From: Christensenella sp. UBA5327
Lineage (GTDB): Bacteria; Bacillota; Clostridia; Christensenellales; Aristaeellaceae
Length of the DNA: 11,272 bases
Assembly: GCA_002411105.1 (NCBI GenBank)
Contig: DHQX01000031.1
Coordinates: forward strand, 9,713 to 20,984
Direction of reading: 5' to 3'
Shown here piece by piece: positions 1-6,142 of this stretch (position 1 is the stretch's first letter; each line of letters starts with the position of its first letter). The notes below the pieces were generated by a model that saw nothing but the letters and a program-made list of their open reading frames with translations, ran no database searches and was not told the DNA's origin. The position numbers were made by a program, and so were the translations under genes.

Positions 1-663
1 GTGCCGGGCATCAGCTTCTCCCCTGACCGGATGCTCCAGGGGCGCCTGTTCTCCTATGGCGATGCCCAGCGCTACCGCCTGGGGGTCAACCACTTCCAGA
101 TTCCGGTCAACAGCCCCAGGGGCGTCAAAAACCCCCACCCCTTCCACCGGGACGGCCAGATGCGGGTGGACGGCAACCTGGGCAGCGAGATTCACATCGA
201 ACCCAACTCCTATGGCAACTGGACCGAGCATCCCCAGCACGATAACCCGGTGGAAAAAACCGGCGGGGATGTTTACCGGTATGATTTCAGGGCGGATGAC
301 CACGACTATTACACCCAGCCGGGGCTGCTCTTCCGCGCCATGACGCAGGAACAGCAGCAGGTGCTCTTTGACAACACCGCCCGGAACATGGGGGACTCCA
401 CCCTTCAGATCAAACACCGCCACATCGCTAACTGCTACCAGGCCGACCCCGCCTACGGCCAGGGCGTCGCAAAGGCCATGGGCATTGACCTTGTGGACGT
501 GGACCTGAACCTGCCCAAGCGGGATTCCCGGGAGAACAACCACAAGGCCAACAACGCCCACCCGGAGCTGAACCAGCCCACCAAGCCGGTTGACCCCGGC
601 CGGGAGATTGACACCAACGGCCCTGACTATATCGCGCCTGAGAGCGATCCCTGGCTGCTGTAA
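1..663 (+). CDS. Heme catalase, C-terminal part (5' end outside window)
   Basis: Catalase breaks down hydrogen peroxide to water and oxygen in the cytoplasm using a heme group. About 220 C-terminal residues are visible. They begin inside the conserved VPGI-FSPD-MLQGR stretch, so the GTG at position 1 is an internal valine codon and not a start. The proximal heme-ligand signature RLFSYGDAQRYRLG is intact, with the ligand tyrosine at visible residue 19. It is followed by the typical NHFQIPVN and NPHPFHRDG segments. The C-terminal helical part (IKHRHIANCYQADPAYGQGVAKAMGI) matches small-subunit, clade-3-like catalases, and no extra flavodoxin-like domain follows, so this is not a large-subunit HPII type. 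The gene ends in TAA, 26 bases before a perfect hairpin. In an anaerobe it would serve oxygen tolerance. The family call is firm; the exact subgroup is my inference. Confidence 0.95.
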   Translation: MPGISFSPDRMLQGRLFSYGDAQRYRLGVNHFQIPVNSPRGVKNPHPFHRDGQMRVDGNLGSEIHIEPNSYGNWTEHPQHDNPVEKTGGDVYRYDFRADDHDYYTQPGLLFRAMTQEQQQVLFDNTARNMGDSTLQIKHRHIANCYQADPAYGQGVAKAMGIDLVDVDLNLPKRDSRENNHKANNAHPELNQPTKPVDPGREIDTNGPDYIAPESDPWLL

Positions 664-689
664 GGGCAATTTAGGGGGCAAAGGAAACG

Positions 690-721
690 GCGGGGCATCT
701 TTTTTGAAAAAGATGCCCCGC
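690..721 (+). terminator. Perfect 14-bp hairpin after catalase
   Basis: The arms 690-703 and 708-721 pair perfectly around a TTGA loop. The lower stem is GC-rich (GCGGGGCATC) and the upper stem is a T-run paired with an A-run. It lies 26 bases after the catalase stop. A normal U-tract after the stem is missing in both directions, so it may be a transcript-end hairpin or mRNA stabiliser, or a copy of a dispersed repeat, instead of a standard intrinsic terminator. Confidence 0.6.
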
Positions 722-812
722 GTGAAAACTCGCTCATCTTGGTGGGTACGCCTAATGTTAGATAAAATGAGGAAGCAACAGCTAAGGATTATATCACTGT
801 ATAATATCAATT

Positions 813-834
813 CATCAATAAAAACTTATTGATG
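813..834 (-). terminator. AT-rich hairpin after the orphan exported gene
   Basis: CATCAATAA (813-821) and TTATTGATG (826-834) form a perfect 9-bp stem with a four-base loop. It begins three bases past the TAG of the minus-strand gene at 838-1509. Sequence beyond it on the minus strand is AT-rich (AATTGATATTATAC). The stem is GC-poor for an intrinsic terminator, but the position fits 3' end formation of that gene. Confidence 0.45.
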
Positions 835-837
835 TGG

Positions 838-1509
838 CTATAAGCCATCATTTGAACTTTCTTTATTCATATAGTTGTTCATCTCTTTGATAAAGTCTTT
901 ACTATAATAGGCTACCCATACTGTCGGCCCAAATTTTAGAGATTCTATACTTGAATACATTTTTGCCAAATCATCATTCATCAAAATTTCAATATAAACA
1001 TCCTGCAGTTTCTCCCATGATGCTAATCTCTGATAGAGTCCTTGTTGCGCAGCAGTAGCTTCGGTGTAGATTTTTTTGTAATCATCGTTTTTCCAGTGTG
1101 AGAGTTGCCGAGTAGGATTTCCATATTTTTTCTTGATTGCATTTAACAAATCATCATAATCTAATAGCATTTGATGGGACATTAACATGCTATATGATGG
1201 TGTAAAATACATAATGCTCCCTAAACCTTTAAAATTGGTTGAGGACTCCGAAGGTTCAATTACGAAAAAGACATGTAATGCTAAGCTTGCAACGGTGACA
1301 TCTTTATACCAAAGGGTTATGTTATCTCCAGCGGATGTGTATGTATCTATTTCTATGTATTCGGAATACCCTTCGTCAGCCATAAGCGCAATAATTTCTT
1401 TAGCATTCATACCCCACTTGATTCCATTTCGGATGGAAAACTCTTTCGCTTCTATGCTCAGTGGAAATAACAGACAGAAAATGCAAACAGCAGCCAGAAT
1501 TCGTTTCAT
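838..1509 (-). CDS. Hypothetical exported protein, AT-rich gene
   Basis: I do not recognise a family with confidence. The 223-residue product begins with a classic signal peptide: MKR, a hydrophobic core around residues 5-17, and a likely cut after SIEA near residue 21. There is no lipobox cysteine, so the mature protein is probably secreted or wall-associated. Residues about 26-41 read IRNGIKWGMNAKEIIALM. This resembles a short N-terminal motif (GI-WGM-EV-L) I associate with small exported proteins of Clostridia. The middle has several aromatic/beta-like stretches, and residues 119-140 (LLNAIKKKYGNPTRQ) look helical. The start is well supported: GGAGGTGACT at 1511-1520 precedes the ATG. The gene is clearly richer in A and T than its neighbours (many AAA, ATA and TTT codons), suggesting a different origin. 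It stands alone, converging on catalase. Confidence 0.8.
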   Translation of the reverse strand: MKRILAAVCIFCLLFPLSIEAKEFSIRNGIKWGMNAKEIIALMADEGYSEYIEIDTYTSAGDNITLWYKDVTVASLALHVFFVIEPSESSTNFKGLGSIMYFTPSYSMLMSHQMLLDYDDLLNAIKKKYGNPTRQLSHWKNDDYKKIYTEATAAQQGLYQRLASWEKLQDVYIEILMNDDLAKMYSSIESLKFGPTVWVAYYSKDFIKEMNNYMNKESSNDGL

Positions 1510-1536
1510 AAGTCACCTCCAGATCATTAATCAGAT

Positions 1537-1565
1537 TAAATAAACATATTGCTGCTTCAAGACAA
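1537..1565 (-). promoter_or_regulatory. Candidate promoter of the orphan exported gene
   Basis: On the minus strand TTGTCT (1560-1565) and TATTTA (1537-1542) are separated by 17 bases, about 28 bases before the start codon. The spacing is ideal and the boxes are moderately close to consensus. The surrounding sequence is AT-rich, which raises the chance of a random match. Confidence 0.4.
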
Positions 1566-1685
1566 ATTCGGTGATTGATATTCTTTGTTGCACAATACAA
1601 AGCATGGGGGCAGTTCAAAGATCATAGAAGGTTCTCGAAGCACAGAGACTGAAATAATTATCTTGGATTTATCGATATTTCTCTC

Positions 1686-2582
1686 TTATTCCGTCACCGG
1701 CGCAAAGGGCTGATACTCGCTGTTTTTGAAGATGTCAAAGATCACGAAATACCGGGGATGCTCCCGCCAGCCGCCCAGGGTGGAGTAGTGGGTGTGGTCG
1801 ATGTGGCAGCCCGGCAGGGTGGCTTTCAGGTGGGCGACCAGATCCTTGGGAATGGGGTCGGAGGCGGAATAGTTGTTGCTGTTGTATATCCATAGCCGCT
1901 CCAGGGTGGTTAGGGTATCCAGGGGGCTGTAGTCCTTGACGTAGTTGAAACAGATATTCAGGTCCAGCACATGCTTCATGTCAGAAAGCGGGCTGATGTC
2001 CCGGATCTTGTTTTTGAACAGCTCCACATATTCCAGGTTGGGCAGGTTTTTGAGGACGCTGATGTCCTCAATCTGGTTGATGGCCAGGATCAGCACGCGC
2101 AGCTCGGTCAAATCCTTGATAAAATCGATGCTGGTGATGGCGTTGTGGCCCAGATCCAGGGCTTGAAGGTTTTTGCAGTATTTGATGGGCTCAAAATCCT
2201 GGCTGGTGTGCTGGGGGGCCCGGTTGTTGTGCAGGGTGGAAAAAGCGGTGGCATCGGTGCGGAGGGTATGCTCCTTGATGCGGATGGTCCAGCCAAAGAA
2301 GATATCAGGATAGCGGGCGGCCAGGGTGTCCATGGTTTGGGGGGTCACCCTGGTTTCAAACATGTCGACGCGCGTGAGCTGCGGCAGCTGGTCCAGCGCT
2401 GCCATCAGCGCGTCCAGGTCATCCGCCTGGTAGGCACCCAGGTCGATATACTCCGCATGCAGGCTGATGCGCTGGCCGAAAGCCTCCAGGCTGTCCCCCT
2501 GGCCGGCCAGGGCGGGGAGCAGGATCACCATCAGCGCCGCCAGCAGGCAGCTTGCGATCAAGTGTCTTTTTTGTCTTAACAT
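1686..2582 (-). CDS. Exported leucine-rich-repeat protein
   Basis: The product (298 residues from the chosen start) has an N-terminal signal sequence or anchor: LRQKRH, then a hydrophobic stretch from about residue 9 to 27. It then carries at least four 22-residue leucine-rich repeats of the SDS22/internalin type at about residues 138-232. Examples are NLQALDLGHNAITSIDFI, ELRVLILAINQIEDIS and NLEYVELFKNKIRDIS. Such repeats form curved protein-binding surfaces, so an extracytoplasmic binding role is likely; the ligand is unknown. A region before the repeats (about 60-100) looks like a degenerate repeat. The longer frame begins at 2615, but that ATG lies in the -10 box of the promoter and lacks a ribosome binding site. 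The ATG at 2580-2582 has AAAGGAA eight bases upstream. No LPXTG anchor or SLH domain is seen. It diverges from the phosphodiester glycosidase gene. Confidence 0.88.
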   Translation of the reverse strand: MLRQKRHLIASCLLAALMVILLPALAGQGDSLEAFGQRISLHAEYIDLGAYQADDLDALMAALDQLPQLTRVDMFETRVTPQTMDTLAARYPDIFFGWTIRIKEHTLRTDATAFSTLHNNRAPQHTSQDFEPIKYCKNLQALDLGHNAITSIDFIKDLTELRVLILAINQIEDISVLKNLPNLEYVELFKNKIRDISPLSDMKHVLDLNICFNYVKDYSPLDTLTTLERLWIYNSNNYSASDPIPKDLVAHLKATLPGCHIDHTHYSTLGGWREHPRYFVIFDIFKNSEYQPFAPVTE

Positions 2583-2613
2583 GGCGCTGTTTCCTTTTCT
2601 TTTATTCGCTTTC

Positions 2614-2643
2614 ATTCTAACTGGGAAACGCTTCTGATGTCAA
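2614..2643 (-). promoter_or_regulatory. Promoter of the leucine-rich-repeat gene
   Basis: On the minus strand TTGACA (2638-2643) and TAGAAT (2614-2619) are separated by 18 bases. The -35 is perfect and the -10 matches five of six consensus bases. The predicted RNA start near 2607 lies upstream of the ATG at 2582 and downstream of the ATG at 2615, which decides the start codon. Confidence 0.75.
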
Positions 2644-2659
2644 TTCGCGGCAATTGACA
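2638..2659. promoter_or_regulatory. Inverted repeat spanning two divergent -35 boxes (possible operator)
   Basis: TGTCAATT (2638-2645) and AATTGACA (2652-2659) are perfect 8-base inverted arms separated by CGCGGC. Each arm contains the TTGACA -35 box of one of the two divergent genes. Part of the symmetry follows from both boxes being consensus, but the two extra AT base pairs on each inner side also match. A dimeric regulator bound here would block or activate both genes at once. The operator role is inference. Confidence 0.5.
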
Positions 2660-2683
2660 GGGCCGTCCGTTTTCCCCTACAAT
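2654..2683 (+). promoter_or_regulatory. Promoter of the phosphodiester glycosidase gene
   Basis: TTGACA (2654-2659) and TACAAT (2678-2683) are 18 bases apart. The -35 is perfect and the -10 differs at one base. RNA would start near 2690, leaving a leader of about 22 bases that carries GGGAGG before the ATG at 2712. This rules against the upstream ATG at 2691. Confidence 0.8.
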
Positions 2684-2711
2684 ATCCACAATGAAACTGG
2701 GAGGACACTGT

Positions 2712-3593
2712 ATGCCCTTGATCAAGCGTTGCTGTGGGTTGTTGCTGGCCCTGACTTTTTTTTTGACGGCTGGCGGAATGGCTTTGGCCGAGATAGCGCC
2801 GCTGCCCATTGATGATTCGCCGGGGCATCCGCCCATTGCCGAGGGCTATCTGAGCGATTTGGAATATGAGGATCCTTCCATCCGCGTCACCATTGAGACC
2901 GGGCGCGAGTTCAACACCAACTACTGGCTGGCCCGCATCTCCATCAAGGACCCCAGCCAACTGCGCACCACCTCCGCCAACGGCTTTGACGGCACCCGCA
3001 CCGTGGCCGGCAAAACCCTGGCCCGGCGCATGAAGGCGGTATTTGCCATCAATGGCGACTATTTTTCCTACCGTAACGATGGCTTCCTGATCCGACAGGG
3101 CGTGCAGTACCGGGACCTGCCCTCCGGCAAGCGGGATGTGATGCTGCTTGACGAAAATGGGGACATGCACATCGTGCGCCGCGCCACGGCGGAGACCCTG
3201 GCGCCCTATATGGAAAAGAACATCATCAACTCCTTCAACTTCGGCCCCGCCCTGGTGGTGGATGGCGAGAAGATGCGGGGCTTTATCGACAATGATGACG
3301 CGGCGCTGCTGGGCCGCCAGCGCATGGGCCTGGCCCAGGTGAAAAAGGGAGAGCTGGACTACATCGCCCTGGCCTGCACAGGGCCCAAGTGGGGCAACTC
3401 CGGCTGGACGCTGGACCAGTTTGCCCAGATGATGAAGCGCCTGGATGTGGAGAACGCCTACAACCTGGACGGGGGCAACTCCACCATGGTGATGTTCAAG
3501 GGCGATTATGTGAACCGCATCAACGAGGAGACCATGCGCACCATCTCCGATATCATCTACTTTGCCAGCGCCTGGCCGGGGGAGGGGGAGTAG
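2712..3593 (+). CDS. Exported phosphodiester glycosidase family protein (NAGPA/DUF2233)
   Basis: The product (293 residues) begins with a signal peptide, with a hydrophobic run at about residues 8-26 ending near MALA. A single NAGPA-like domain (named after the N-acetylglucosamine-1-phosphodiester alpha-N-acetylglucosaminidase, 'uncovering enzyme') fills the rest. Family landmarks are visible in order: INGDYF (about 113-118), FNFGPALVVDGE (175-186), RQRMGLAQ (202-209), NLDGGNSTMVMF (251-262) and RTISDIIYF (276-284). Bacterial members are exported and are linked to cleaving sugar phosphodiesters in exopolysaccharide or wall polymers; the substrate here is unknown. Start choice: GGGAGG at 2699-2704 sits seven bases before the ATG at 2712, while the ATG at 2691 coincides with the predicted RNA start. 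The gene ends in TAG, and the next gene continues in the same frame immediately afterwards, suggesting one transcript. Confidence 0.9.
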   Translation: MPLIKRCCGLLLALTFFLTAGGMALAEIAPLPIDDSPGHPPIAEGYLSDLEYEDPSIRVTIETGREFNTNYWLARISIKDPSQLRTTSANGFDGTRTVAGKTLARRMKAVFAINGDYFSYRNDGFLIRQGVQYRDLPSGKRDVMLLDENGDMHIVRRATAETLAPYMEKNIINSFNFGPALVVDGEKMRGFIDNDDAALLGRQRMGLAQVKKGELDYIALACTGPKWGNSGWTLDQFAQMMKRLDVENAYNLDGGNSTMVMFKGDYVNRINEETMRTISDIIYFASAWPGEGE

Positions 3594-3596
3594 CCG

Positions 3597-4508
3597 CTGC
3601 CGCCTGAAAGCCTATACCTGACGATTCTTTTTGCGGCGGCCCTTTTAAGCGCTGCCGTATTTGGCTGTGCGCTCAAATGGCGCGGGCAGCCGCGCGGCAC
3701 CTGCCTGGCGGCACCGGCTCTGGCGGTGGCGGCGGGCTTTGTGGGGGCGCGGCTTTTTTATTTCCTGGTGCGCTCCGCCTTCCTGGTGCCCATGTATGGC
3801 TGGGGCGCTTTGTTTTCCCTGCCCTATGACGGCATGGCCCTGGGCGGGGCGGTGGCCGGGGCCTTCCTTTCGGTGTGGCTGATGGAAAAGGCGCTGAAGT
3901 TGAAGCCCTTCACGCTGCTGGATGCGCTGGCCCCCGCCGGAATGCTCATGGCGCTTCTGGCCAGGCTGGGAGAGTTTTTTGTCAGCTTTGGCCAAGGCGC
4001 CTATGTGGAAAATGCCGGGCACCAGTTTTTTCCTCTGGCGGTTGCAAACCAGTGGGAGGAATGGTACTACGCGGTCTTCATGCTGGAGGCGCTCATCGCC
4101 CTGGCCTGCTTGATTTATGCTCTGAGGATGCGAAAACACCCCGCCGGGCGGCGGGTGCTTTTAACGCTGACGCTGTTTCTGCTGGGCCAGATCTTTGCCG
4201 AGAGCCTCCGGGCTGAAAGCCTCAAATGGGGCTTTGTCAGGGTGCACCAGCTGTTTTCCGTGCTGGGGGTAGCGGGGGTGCTGGTCTATTACGCCGCGGG
4301 GGCCCGCCGCCGGGGCGCCCCGATCGCCGCTCTCATGCTGCGCTTCGCCCTGCCCTTTCTGCTGGGCGTGGCCGCCCTCATCGGCCTGGAGTTCGCCTTT
4401 GACAAATGGGAGGAGGCGCCCAACTGGGCGCTTTACATGGGGATGGCGGCGGTGCTGATTGGCATGGGCAGCCTGGTGTTTGGGGCGGAGAAAGCAGATA
4501 AGGTATGA
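3597..4508 (+). CDS. Divergent Lgt-fold membrane protein (prolipoprotein diacylglyceryl transferase family)
   Basis: This multi-pass membrane protein has the layout of Lgt, which moves diacylglycerol from phosphatidylglycerol to lipoprotein cysteines. Landmarks, numbered from the CTG at 3597: a first membrane helix near 7-25 (LYLTILFAAALLSAAVFGCAL), GARLFYFLV near 50, GMALGGAVAG near 79, RLGEFFVSFGQGAY from 123, NQWEEWYYAVFMLEA, and AESLRAESLKWGFVRVHQLFS from about 201. The C-terminal part adds about two helices. By eye against E. coli Lgt, positions equal to His103, Asn146, Glu151 and Arg239 are changed, while those equal to Arg143, Gly154 and Glu243 remain, so standard activity is doubtful. 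Start: the first GTG is at 3726, but that would remove the first helix. CTG at 3597, six bases after GGAGGGGGAG, is the best choice. The stop overlaps the next ATG (ATGA). Confidence 0.72.
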   Translation: MPPESLYLTILFAAALLSAAVFGCALKWRGQPRGTCLAAPALAVAAGFVGARLFYFLVRSAFLVPMYGWGALFSLPYDGMALGGAVAGAFLSVWLMEKALKLKPFTLLDALAPAGMLMALLARLGEFFVSFGQGAYVENAGHQFFPLAVANQWEEWYYAVFMLEALIALACLIYALRMRKHPAGRRVLLTLTLFLLGQIFAESLRAESLKWGFVRVHQLFSVLGVAGVLVYYAAGARRRGAPIAALMLRFALPFLLGVAALIGLEFAFDKWEEAPNWALYMGMAAVLIGMGSLVFGAEKADKV

Positions 4509-5146
4509 CAAACAAAATCGCCCTTGTGGTCTATCCCCAATTCAGCATGCAGGAGATTGCCACATTAAGCGGCCTGTTCCGCTGGTATTTTGACAGCCCT
4601 ACGGTGGTGTTCTCCAAGGACCTGAAACCGGTGCTGTCAGAGGAGGGCATCCAGGTGCTGCCCGAGAAAACCTATGACGCGTTTCGTGTTGCTGACTATG
4701 ACTGTCTGATCCTGCCGGGTTGCAGCGATTTCAGAGAGTCCATCGGCGATGAAGCGCTGATGCGCTTTCTCCGGCAGTTCAAGCAGCACCCGGGCTTTGT
4801 GATTGGTGCTATTTGTGCAGGCCCCATTTACCTGGCCCGGGCCGGGCTGCTGGAGGACAGGAAGTTCACCTCCTCCCTGTTTGTGGAGATGATTGAGCGT
4901 TTTTCCTTTATCCAGGCGGAGAACATGGTCTATGCCCCGATTGTGGAGGAGGGGAACATCCTGACCGCCACGGGGGACGCATACCGGGAGTTTGCCATCG
5001 CCATGGCCAGAAAACTGGGCTACCAATGCTCTGACCGGGCCTATGCCGGCGTGCCTTTTGACTGGAAGCCGGAGACCTACAAACACAACCTGAACCCTGA
5101 GGGCATGGCGCAATTTGTGGAGGCCTATGGGGCGTACCTCAGATAG
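4505..5146 (+). CDS. DJ-1/PfpI family protein
   Basis: The product (213 residues, cytoplasmic, no signal) has the flavodoxin-like fold of the class I glutamine-amidotransferase superfamily in its DJ-1/PfpI branch. The start reads KIALVVYPQFSMQEIATLSGLF with the conserved acidic residue Glu17. DYDCLILPGC precedes the nucleophile elbow GAICAGP with Cys104. The later TATGDAYREFAIAMARKLG matches the family's C-terminal helix. Members act as chaperones, deglycases, proteases or redox sensors; the exact activity cannot be read here. Because no AraC-type DNA-binding domain follows, it is not a regulator of that kind. It overlaps the Lgt-like gene by four bases (ATGA), so translation is probably coupled. 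With the catalase and nitroreductase nearby, an oxidative or carbonyl-stress role is possible but only inferred. Confidence 0.9.
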   Translation: MTNKIALVVYPQFSMQEIATLSGLFRWYFDSPTVVFSKDLKPVLSEEGIQVLPEKTYDAFRVADYDCLILPGCSDFRESIGDEALMRFLRQFKQHPGFVIGAICAGPIYLARAGLLEDRKFTSSLFVEMIERFSFIQAENMVYAPIVEEGNILTATGDAYREFAIAMARKLGYQCSDRAYAGVPFDWKPETYKHNLNPEGMAQFVEAYGAYLR

Positions 5147-5148
5147 CC

Positions 5149-5177
5149 TTGTCCCTTCATCCCTTATCCTGTATACT
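5149..5177 (+). promoter_or_regulatory. Promoter of hprK
   Basis: TTGTCC (5149-5154) and TATACT (5172-5177) are 17 bases apart, directly after the DJ-1 gene stop. RNA would start near 5184, eight bases before the first in-frame ATG at 5192. That favours the later ATG at 5216, which has AAAAGGCGG just upstream. Confidence 0.6.
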
Positions 5178-5215
5178 ATTTCCCATGTCCGATGATGATG
5201 AAAAGGCGGTGTCCC

Positions 5216-6142
5216 ATGGTTAACGGCAAGGATTTCACCCAGGCGCTGTCTTTGCGCGTGCTCTCCCCCAGCACCCAGACGGTGTGGCCGATTGATTCCC
5301 CGGAGCTCAACCGCCCGGGGCTGGAGCTGACGGGGTATTATGAGCACTTCGCCTATGAGCGGCCCCAGGTGATCGGCAACGCGGAGATGGGCTATTTGAT
5401 GAGCCTGTCCAAAGCCAAGCGCAGGCAGAAGCTGGAGGCCTTCTTCGCCTACCAAATCCCCTGCCTGGTGGTGTGCCGGGGGCTGACGCCGCCGGAGGAG
5501 ATGCTGGAGCTGGCCGGTGAAAAGGACGTGCCGGTGCTGGGCTCTGATGAGTCCACCACGCGGTTTATCGTCAGTGCCATCATGCACCTGACCAGGCTCC
5601 TGGCGCCCCACTCAACGCTGCACGCGGTATTGGTGGATGTGTATGGGGTGGGGGTTCTCATCACCGGGGAATCCGGCGTGGGCAAGAGTGAATCGGCGCT
5701 GGAGCTGATCAAAAGGGGACACCAGCTGGTGGCGGACGATGTGGTGGACATCTGCCGGGTGAATGACAACCGCCTGGTGGGCGAGTCGCCGGAGGCCATC
5801 CGCCACTTCATGGAGATCCGGGGCGTGGGCATCATCGATATCCGCGCCATGTACGGCATCAGCGCGGTGCTGATGAGCAAGTCCATCGACATGGAGATCC
5901 ACCTGGAGCCCTGGATAGAGAAGAAGGAATATGACCGGCTGGGATTGGATGAGGATTTCTCCACGATCATGGACGTGAAAATCCCCAAGCTGGTGATCCC
6001 GGTGAAGCCGGGGCGCAACCTGGCCATCATCATTGAGATCGCCGCCCGCAACCACAGCCTCAAGCGCCTGGGCTATTCCGCGGCGCAGGAGCTGGACAAG
6101 CGCCTCACCGACATGGCGCAGCAGGGGATGGAGGACGCGTGA
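5216..6142 (+). CDS. hprK: HPr kinase/phosphorylase
   Basis: HprK phosphorylates, and can dephosphorylate, the regulatory serine of HPr in response to sugar status. HPr-Ser-P then acts with CcpA to control carbon catabolite repression. The product (308 residues) is the usual family length of about 310. The N-terminal domain contains ELNRPGLELTGYYEHF and ERPQVIGNAE. The kinase domain has the Walker A loop GESGVGKS at 151-158, the conserved His136 before it, VADD with Asp174-Asp175, and the HprK signature EIRGVGIIDIRAMYG starting at residue 200. Key residues appear intact; the residue after the conserved His is Ala, where Gly is more common. The reading frame is open from 5192, but the ATG at 5216 has the better ribosome binding site and spacing. 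A one-base overlap (TGATG) couples it to a ROK kinase, which supports a sugar-metabolism context. Confidence 0.97.
   Translation: MVNGKDFTQALSLRVLSPSTQTVWPIDSPELNRPGLELTGYYEHFAYERPQVIGNAEMGYLMSLSKAKRRQKLEAFFAYQIPCLVVCRGLTPPEEMLELAGEKDVPVLGSDESTTRFIVSAIMHLTRLLAPHSTLHAVLVDVYGVGVLITGESGVGKSESALELIKRGHQLVADDVVDICRVNDNRLVGESPEAIRHFMEIRGVGIIDIRAMYGISAVLMSKSIDMEIHLEPWIEKKEYDRLGLDEDFSTIMDVKIPKLVIPVKPGRNLAIIIEIAARNHSLKRLGYSAAQELDKRLTDMAQQGMEDA

Noticed and set aside
1..3. GTG as start of a complete 220-residue protein
   Set aside because: The codon is the Val of the conserved catalase VPGI motif; the gene simply begins outside the window.
1583..1602. Short inverted repeat CTTTGT / ACAAAG upstream of the orphan gene
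   Set aside because: Six-base arms in AT-rich DNA are expected by chance; it lies just outside the candidate promoter and has no second copy.
1630..1640. GGTTCTCGAAG resembling a tRNA T-arm
   Set aside because: No matching arm, acceptor stem or anticodon loop can be folded around it on either strand.
1971..2579. Plus-strand frame opposite the leucine-rich-repeat gene
   Set aside because: The Gly/Val/Gln/Asp-rich translation is a complement artefact of leucine-rich-repeat codons, and there is no ribosome binding site.
3591..3593. UAG as a recoded sense codon (for example pyrrolysine)
   Set aside because: Other genes here (DJ-1 family gene and the orphan gene) also end in TAG at sensible places, so general recoding is unlikely; only local read-through stays possible.
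4637..5611. Long open minus-strand frame (324 codons) opposite the DJ-1 and hprK genes
   Set aside because: It is antisense to two clear genes, has no ribosome binding site and has low-complexity His/Arg/Gly-rich content typical of shadows in GC-rich coding DNA.
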